From assembly GCA_021413885.1 (NCBI GenBank), contig JAIOPM010000013.1, forward strand, positions 170,372 through 234,371: a stretch of 64,000 bases of DNA. Reading direction: 5' to 3'. The notes below the pieces were generated by a model that saw only the letters and a program-made list of their open reading frames with translations, was not told the DNA's origin and did no database searches. This DNA comes from Planctomycetota bacterium. Lineage in GTDB: Bacteria; Planctomycetota; UBA1135; GCA-002686595. Shown piece by piece: positions 59,518-64,000 of the stretch. The position numbers and the translations under genes were made by a program. How positions within the stretch are numbered: the first letter of the stretch is position 1; each line of letters begins with the position of its first letter.

Positions 59518-61680
59518 ATGACTCGACACACGCTCTCGATCGTCGCGCTGCTCGCCCTCGGCGCTTGCGCTTCCGAACGCAAACCGGCTCCGCGCGAAAC
59601 CTCGGCAACCGAGCGTTGGTCGGCGCCGCCGCTCGAACGCGCGGTCTTCGTGCGCGACGGGAAGACCGGCGAAGCGGTCGCGCTCGATGCGCTCTTCGAC
59701 CGGCTCGCTCGCGCCGACGTCGTGTTCCTCGGCGAGACGCACCTCGACGAGACGACGCACCGGCTCGAGCTCGCGACGTTCCAAGCGCTTTGCGCGCGTC
59801 GACCGGGCCGCGTCGTCCTCGCGCTGGAGATGTTCGAACGCGACGTGCAGCCGACGCTCGACGCGTACCTCGCGAGCAAGATCGACGAGGCGACGTTCCT
59901 CGCGAGCGCGCGCCCGTGGTCGAACTACCGCACGGCGTACCGACCGTTGATCGAGTACGCGAAGTCGGTCGGCGCGCGCGTGATCGCCTCGAACTTCCCG
60001 ACGCCGTTGCGCGGTCGGATCGCGAGCGAAGGGCTCGACCTGCTCGCGAAGCTCCCTCCCGCCGAACTTCCGTTCGCGCCTGCGAAGATCCTGCCGCATC
60101 GGCCCGAGTACTGGCGCCGCGTCGACAACGCGGTGCGCGGTCACCTCGGCATGATGGGCGGCAAGCCGGCGGACGACGATCCGCGCCTCGACGACACGCA
60201 GTGTCTCTGGGACAACAGCATGGGCGAGTCGTGTGCTCTCGCTCTCGCGCGCGATCGGGGCACGCTCGTGCTGCACGTCAACGGCGGCTTCCACAGTGAG
60301 TACTGGGACGGCACGGTGCGCCAACTCTTGTTGCGCGCTCCCGACACGAAAGTTGCGACCGTCGCGATCGATCCGTCGAGCAATCCCGCGATCGACGACG
60401 TCGGCGGCAAGCCGCGCGCCGACTTCGTCGCGTTCGCGGAGTCGCGCGCCAGGGACGTCGACGACGGCGAGTACGCGGTCGGCGTCGGGCGCGAGCTCGC
60501 GTATCGACTCTCGATGCCGAAGGGCGTCAGTTCGCCGGTGCCGTTGCTCGTGTGGTTCGGCGACGACGGTCTCGCCGCGAAGGACGAGCTCGCCGAGTGG
60601 AAGGAGCGCCTCGGCGATTCCGCGGCGATCGCGGTCGTCGCGCCGCCGTACCGCGAGACGCAGGAGGACCTCGTCGAAGGCGGCCGTTGGTTCTGGCCCG
60701 ATTCGTTCGCGGAGGACGTGTCGGTGTTGCGCGAGGGCTACGAGCGCCTCGGCGGTTATCTGTTGCGCCATCAAGCGATCGATCCGTCGCGCGTCGTCGT
60801 CGCCGGCGAAGGCACGGGCGCGACGGTGGTCGCAGCGATCGCGTTGTTGTCGGAGCAACTCGACGTTCGCGCGCTCGCGCTCGCGCCGCGGCGTTTCGCG
60901 AAGCTCAAGGACTTCTCGCTGCCGTTGCCGGAGCTGTTCGGCGACGCGGTGCGCGCGAAGAAGTCGCTCGCGCTCTTCGCGCGCGACGGCGACGAGAGTT
61001 GGTGGGAGAGCGAACTCGCCGAGTACCGCGGTGTCGGTCTGCCGTGTGACCTCGCGACGATCGAAGTGGATCCGTGGCTCGCCGACGCGGCGCGCGAGAA
61101 CGCGGTGCGCTCCGCCCTCGGGCTCGAGCCGACGAAGACGCTCGCCGATTCCGCGCCTCACCGCTTCGTCGTCGCGACCGGCGCGCGCGAGAAGGCCTTC
61201 GCGCGGCGGCTCGCGCTGCGCCAACGCCGCGATCCCGGCGAACTCGTCGCCGTGGTTTCCGAACGTTTGAGCGAAGGCGTCGCGACCGAGCTCTCGACCG
61301 CGATCCACGCAACCGATTTCGTCACCGGTCGTCCGTTGCCGCGTTGTCCCGGACCGTTCGGCGGCACGACGGTGATCGTGTTGCCCGACGGCACCGATCC
61401 GATCGAGGCCGAGGTGTGGCGCACGCTCGAGAAGGACGATCCGCTCGCGAAGAAGAGCCGTTTCCATCGCCTGCGCGTCGCCGAGCTGTCGGGCGAGCAC
61501 GGCGTCGATGCGTTGCTCACCGAACTCCAAGGCCAAGGCCGCAAGAACGTGTTGATCGTTCCCGCGGTCTTCTGCGCCGACGGCGCGACGATGCGTGCGC
61601 TCGCCGAACGCGTGCGCGCGCACGACGACGCGATGACGTTGCAGTGGCAACCGGGGCTCGGCGCGGTGGGCTCGGACTGA
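59518..61680 (+). CDS. ChaN-domain lipoprotein fused to a degenerate hydrolase-like region
   Basis: A 720-residue predicted lipoprotein (lipobox LGAC, Cys17). Residues 30-275 form a ChaN domain (haem-binding, Tiki/TraB-related): VFLGETHLDETTHRLEL, V-L-A-L-E-M-F-E-R-D-V-Q and a closing V-L-H-V-N-G-G-F-H-S-E. Residues 305-500 look like an esterase-type alpha/beta hydrolase, but the elbow reads GEGTGA (residues 430-435) with no Ser, so the site is dead or different. Residues 520-720 form a third region ending QGRKNVLIVPAVFCADGATM, reminiscent of CbiX/ferrochelatase-like folds. With system II cytochrome genes nearby, a haem/iron link is possible. ATG 59503 is an alternative start. Confidence 0.85.
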   Translation: MTRHTLSIVALLALGACASERKPAPRETSATERWSAPPLERAVFVRDGKTGEAVALDALFDRLARADVVFLGETHLDETTHRLELATFQALCARRPGRVVLALEMFERDVQPTLDAYLASKIDEATFLASARPWSNYRTAYRPLIEYAKSVGARVIASNFPTPLRGRIASEGLDLLAKLPPAELPFAPAKILPHRPEYWRRVDNAVRGHLGMMGGKPADDDPRLDDTQCLWDNSMGESCALALARDRGTLVLHVNGGFHSEYWDGTVRQLLLRAPDTKVATVAIDPSSNPAIDDVGGKPRADFVAFAESRARDVDDGEYAVGVGRELAYRLSMPKGVSSPVPLLVWFGDDGLAAKDELAEWKERLGDSAAIAVVAPPYRETQEDLVEGGRWFWPDSFAEDVSVLREGYERLGGYLLRHQAIDPSRVVVAGEGTGATVVAAIALLSEQLDVRALALAPRRFAKLKDFSLPLPELFGDAVRAKKSLALFARDGDESWWESELAEYRGVGLPCDLATIEVDPWLADAARENAVRSALGLEPTKTLADSAPHRFVVATGAREKAFARRLALRQRRDPGELVAVVSERLSEGVATELSTAIHATDFVTGRPLPRCPGPFGGTTVIVLPDGTDPIEAEVWRTLEKDDPLAKKSRFHRLRVAELSGEHGVDALLTELQGQGRKNVLIVPAVFCADGATMRALAERVRAHDDAMTLQWQPGLGAVGSD

Positions 61681-61683
61681 GCG

Positions 61684-63162
61684 TCAGGCTCGACGCAACG
61701 CCGTTGCGCGCAGCGCCGCATCGAGCTCGGCGGCGAGCGCGAGGAGTTGCGTGCGCTCGACCTCCGGAGCCGCGCCGCCGAAACGCGCCGCGACGTGGAC
61801 GTCGAGCGTGCGCGCCGCGCGTTCCGCGAGTTCGGGGCTCGCGCCGGCGTCGCGCAGCCGCCGCGCGAGGTCGTGGCCGCTGACCGCGGAGGTCGCGATG
61901 TCGAGTTGGTCGGCGACGAACGTCGTGAACGCGGTCTCGGGATTCGCACCGCGCTGTTCGAGCGCGCTCTTCAACTTCGCGAGCGCGCCGCGCGCTCGGT
62001 CGGGCCGCGGATCGACCGGCTCGCGCCGCCGCGCGCGCCACACGAAGATCGTCGCGCAAAGCACGACGAGCGCGCCGACGCCCGACACCCAATGGATCGG
62101 ACGCGGGACTTCGCGCGCGTCTTCGTCAGGCTCGGTCGGCGCTTCGCGCGCCGCGACGCGTAACGCAATCGTCTCGGAGGTGAGCGTGTGGTACGCGCCT
62201 TCGCCCGGCGCGAAGTAGCTGAACTCTATCGCCGGCGTTCGGCTCACGCTCGTCGAAGTCGCTTGCAAGTGGTAGCGGAACACACGACGCGGCGGTGATC
62301 GGTCCGGTGCTCGCTCCAGAGATTCGACCGGAGCGACGGTCGTGTCGGCGAGGACGCCGAGCAGATGCCAACCCGTCGACTCCGCGAGACGCGGCGCGGC
62401 GAGCGCGTCCAATTCGCGGTCGCCCTTGATCGTCAGCACGAGCTCGAGTTCGTCGCCGACCGCGAGCTCGCGCCGCGTCGCTTCGGTCGAGATCTCGAAA
62501 GTCCCGATCGCGCCGGAGAAGCTCGCCGGTCGACCGGCCTCGGGCAACGCGCGCACTTCGAGTTCGACGCTCTTGCCCTCGACCGTCACGAAGCGTGTGT
62601 CGACCGCGACAGGATCGTTGAAGACATCGTGCTCCACGCTCGCGGTGGTCGCGTAGCGCACGCGCGGTGCGGCGAGCGTGAAGTGACCGCTGCGCTCCGC
62701 GACGAATTCGCGTCGGTAGGTGAGGAGGCTCCAGCTCTGAGGCTCTCCCGCGTCGTCTCTTCCGCAGATCGACGTCCCCGACGCCCAAACCACCAGCGCG
62801 GGCCCGGCTTCCCGCGCAAAGCTCAGCTCGATCGAGTCACTCGTGTCGGGATCCGAGGCCCACGGGAGCACGCGTCCGAAATGCGGCGCGTCGATCCACG
62901 GGGCTTCGAGCTGCACCGGCACGTCGAGCTTCTGGGCGAAGAGCTGTGGCCACCCGTCGCGTCGCAGCTCGTCGTTGATGGTGATCTTCACATCGAGCTC
63001 GAAGCGCTCACCGACCCACACCACCTTCGCCGACGGCTCGACGGACACGCGCGCGAGATCTTCCGCGGAGAGCGCGGTGGCTGCGGTCGCGCCGAGTCCG
63101 ACGACCAGGCCGAGCAGCGCTCCAGCGCGGACGAATCGGGTGGCTGCCGCGCGAACTCCCAT
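61684..63162 (-). CDS. BatD-like membrane protein
   Basis: A 492-residue exported protein: signal peptide (about 1-32), an extracytoplasmic beta-rich region of immunoglobulin-like modules (35-355; W-V-G-E-R-F-E-L-D-V-K-I-T early, E-L-A-V-G-D-E-L-E-L-V-L-T-I-K-G-D later), one membrane helix (about 363-382) and a cytoplasmic helical tail of about 105 residues. This is the BatD/oxygen-tolerance layout, as found in Bat aerotolerance or moxR-linked operons, but no batA/batB/moxR gene lies next to it here. ATG 63162 has GGAGG only 2 bp before it; GTG 63177 is the alternative. Convergent with the ChaN gene, 3 bp apart. Confidence 0.8.
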   Translation of the reverse strand: MGVRAAATRFVRAGALLGLVVGLGATAATALSAEDLARVSVEPSAKVVWVGERFELDVKITINDELRRDGWPQLFAQKLDVPVQLEAPWIDAPHFGRVLPWASDPDTSDSIELSFAREAGPALVVWASGTSICGRDDAGEPQSWSLLTYRREFVAERSGHFTLAAPRVRYATTASVEHDVFNDPVAVDTRFVTVEGKSVELEVRALPEAGRPASFSGAIGTFEISTEATRRELAVGDELELVLTIKGDRELDALAAPRLAESTGWHLLGVLADTTVAPVESLERAPDRSPPRRVFRYHLQATSTSVSRTPAIEFSYFAPGEGAYHTLTSETIALRVAAREAPTEPDEDAREVPRPIHWVSGVGALVVLCATIFVWRARRREPVDPRPDRARGALAKLKSALEQRGANPETAFTTFVADQLDIATSAVSGHDLARRLRDAGASPELAERAARTLDVHVAARFGGAAPEVERTQLLALAAELDAALRATALRRA

Positions 63163-63326
63163 CGCCTCCAGTATCACCGGCTCGGAACCACGGCCACAAC
63201 GCGGACGGGAACGAAGCCGGCGCGAGGACGCGGACTACAGGCTCGTCATCGACCTTCGCACGAACCGCCCAGGACCTCGGCGTTCGTGCGGGGTTACACT
63301 CGCTCCCTTCGATCCCCTTGGAGCCC

Positions 63327-64000
63327 ATGACGAAATCGTTCTTCGCCTTCGCACTCGGATTCGCCGCCGCAGCTCTCGCCTCGACCGCCGCTTCCGCCCA
63401 GGATCGTCCGCCCGCAAGCGGTTCGACCGGCGGCGCCGCGGTCCAAGGCCCTGGTTCGCCTCAAGGAGGAACCCTGCAAGGCGCGCCGTCGCGCGGAGGT
63501 CCCGCGCCCGCCGGGCTCAACCGCGAACAGATGTGGTTCGCGCCGACCGCCGAGGATTGGAAGAAGCCGTGCTTGATCACGTGGCAGCGCACGTGGGAAG
63601 ACGCGCACGCGGTGTCGAAGGCGACCGGCAAGCCGTTGCTCGTCTGCGTCAACATGGACGGCGAGATCGCGAGCGAGCACTACGCCGGCGTGCGCTATCG
63701 CCAACCGGAGATCGCGAAGCTCTACGAACCGTACGTGTGCGTGATCGCGTCGGTCTACCGCCACAACCCGCGCGACTGGGACGAGCAAGGTCGGCGGCTC
63801 CTTTGCCCGCGCTTCGGCAGCGTCACGTGCGGCGAGCACATCGCGATCGAGCCCAAGCTCTACGGCCAGTTCTTCGACGGCCAACGCGTCGCGCCGCGGC
63901 ACATCGGTGTCGAGCAGGACGGCAAGGAAATGTACGACGTCTTCTACGCGTGGGACACCGACACGATCTTCAACTCGTTGAAGAAGGGCGTCGAGAATCG
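63327..64000 (+). CDS. Secreted thioredoxin-fold-like protein, 5' end only
   Basis: The first 224 codons of a gene that runs off the right edge. Signal peptide residues 1-24 (A-S-A-Q-D cleavage), a Gly/Pro/Ser-rich linker, then from about residue 62 a domain with W-Q-R-T-W-E-D-A-H-A-V-S-K-A-T-G-K-P-L-L-V-C-V-N-M-D-G, which has the layout of thioredoxin-like (DUF255/thioredoxin_7) proteins, although the CxxC is replaced by C-V-N-M. Two more Cys follow (L-L-C-P-R-F-G-S-V-T-C-G). Shine-Dalgarno TTGGAG precedes the ATG; a TACACT box lies at 63295-63300. Function unknown. Confidence 0.75.
   Translation, partial: MTKSFFAFALGFAAAALASTAASAQDRPPASGSTGGAAVQGPGSPQGGTLQGAPSRGGPAPAGLNREQMWFAPTAEDWKKPCLITWQRTWEDAHAVSKATGKPLLVCVNMDGEIASEHYAGVRYRQPEIAKLYEPYVCVIASVYRHNPRDWDEQGRRLLCPRFGSVTCGEHIAIEPKLYGQFFDGQRVAPRHIGVEQDGKEMYDVFYAWDTDTIFNSLKKGVEN

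Overview
The window is a 64 kb stretch of very GC-rich (by eye roughly 65-70%) bacterial chromosome, almost wall-to-wall protein coding on both strands. It has no rRNA, tRNA, CRISPR array, insertion sequence or phage gene that I can see. The longest stretch without a gene is about 240 bases, so no unexplained gap exceeds 300 bases. I place 53 protein-coding genes, two of them cut by the window edges. The host is a diderm: LptF/LptG permeases, an LpxL-type acyltransferase, a WaaP-type kinase, a heptosyltransferase-family enzyme and many lipoboxes imply an outer membrane with LPS-like glycolipid. PD40 propellers, a prenyltransferase-like helical barrel, many CarboxypepD_reg repeats, a CcsA with a long N-terminal periplasmic domain, and an rsmH outside any dcw cluster all point to a high-GC member of the Planctomycetota. 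That placement is inference from gene content; no database was searched.

Layout. 1-5.5 kb: a truncated hypothetical gene, a DUF4304 protein, then glycolipid genes (LpxL-like acyltransferase and WaaP-like kinase on minus; lptF-lptG on plus). 5.5-7.8 kb: a secreted protein and a TPR lipoprotein. 7.9-16.1 kb: the most interesting locus, with a palindromic operator-like region, a 1011-residue periplasmic TPR protein, ExbB, ExbD and an 1108-residue protein joining a PD40 propeller, a TonB-like transmembrane helix with an SxxxH motif, a long low-complexity spacer and a terpenoid-cyclase-like barrel. 16.1-20.2 kb: GT9 glycosyltransferase, an orphan NtrY-like histidine kinase, an epimerase. 20.3-25.5 kb: an 11-repeat CarboxypepD_reg protein, a triple parvulin, an SLBB lipoprotein. 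25.5-32.2 kb: an alkaline-phosphatase-superfamily lipoprotein, three glycosyltransferase-type genes, a small lipoprotein and a GHMP sugar kinase. 32.2-40.2 kb: a Trp/Cys-rich TPR protein, a secreted protein, an aminotransferase, a HEAT lipoprotein, a leucine-dehydrogenase-like enzyme and a DUF3108 lipoprotein. 40.2-42.9 kb: YgfZ and an ECF sigma/anti-sigma/membrane triplet. 43.1-46.0 kb: haem A and cytochrome oxidase assembly (ctaA-ctaB-SCO-DUF420). 46.2-50.8 kb: a propeller-like protein, a metalloprotease, a small protein and an ABC-F ATPase. 50.8-57.4 kb (minus): a cytochrome c maturation operon (duplicated-domain lipoprotein, ResB, CcsA) running into a HEAT lipoprotein and an SGNH hydrolase. 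57.6-64 kb: rsmH, an alpha/beta hydrolase, a ChaN fusion, a BatD-like protein and a truncated secreted thioredoxin-fold-like gene.

How the parts work together. Two assembly lines for respiration (haem A/CuA insertion and c-type cytochrome maturation) lie 7 kb apart on opposite strands. The envelope theme recurs: glycolipid synthesis and export, glycosyltransferases, a proton-motive-force transducer and many secreted or lipid-anchored repeat proteins. Tight stop/start overlaps (ATGA, GTGA) are common, so most same-strand neighbours are probably cotranscribed. Several operon-leading genes have a TAGACT/TATACT-like box a few bases before the start codon, suggesting leaderless transcripts alongside genes with good Shine-Dalgarno sites.
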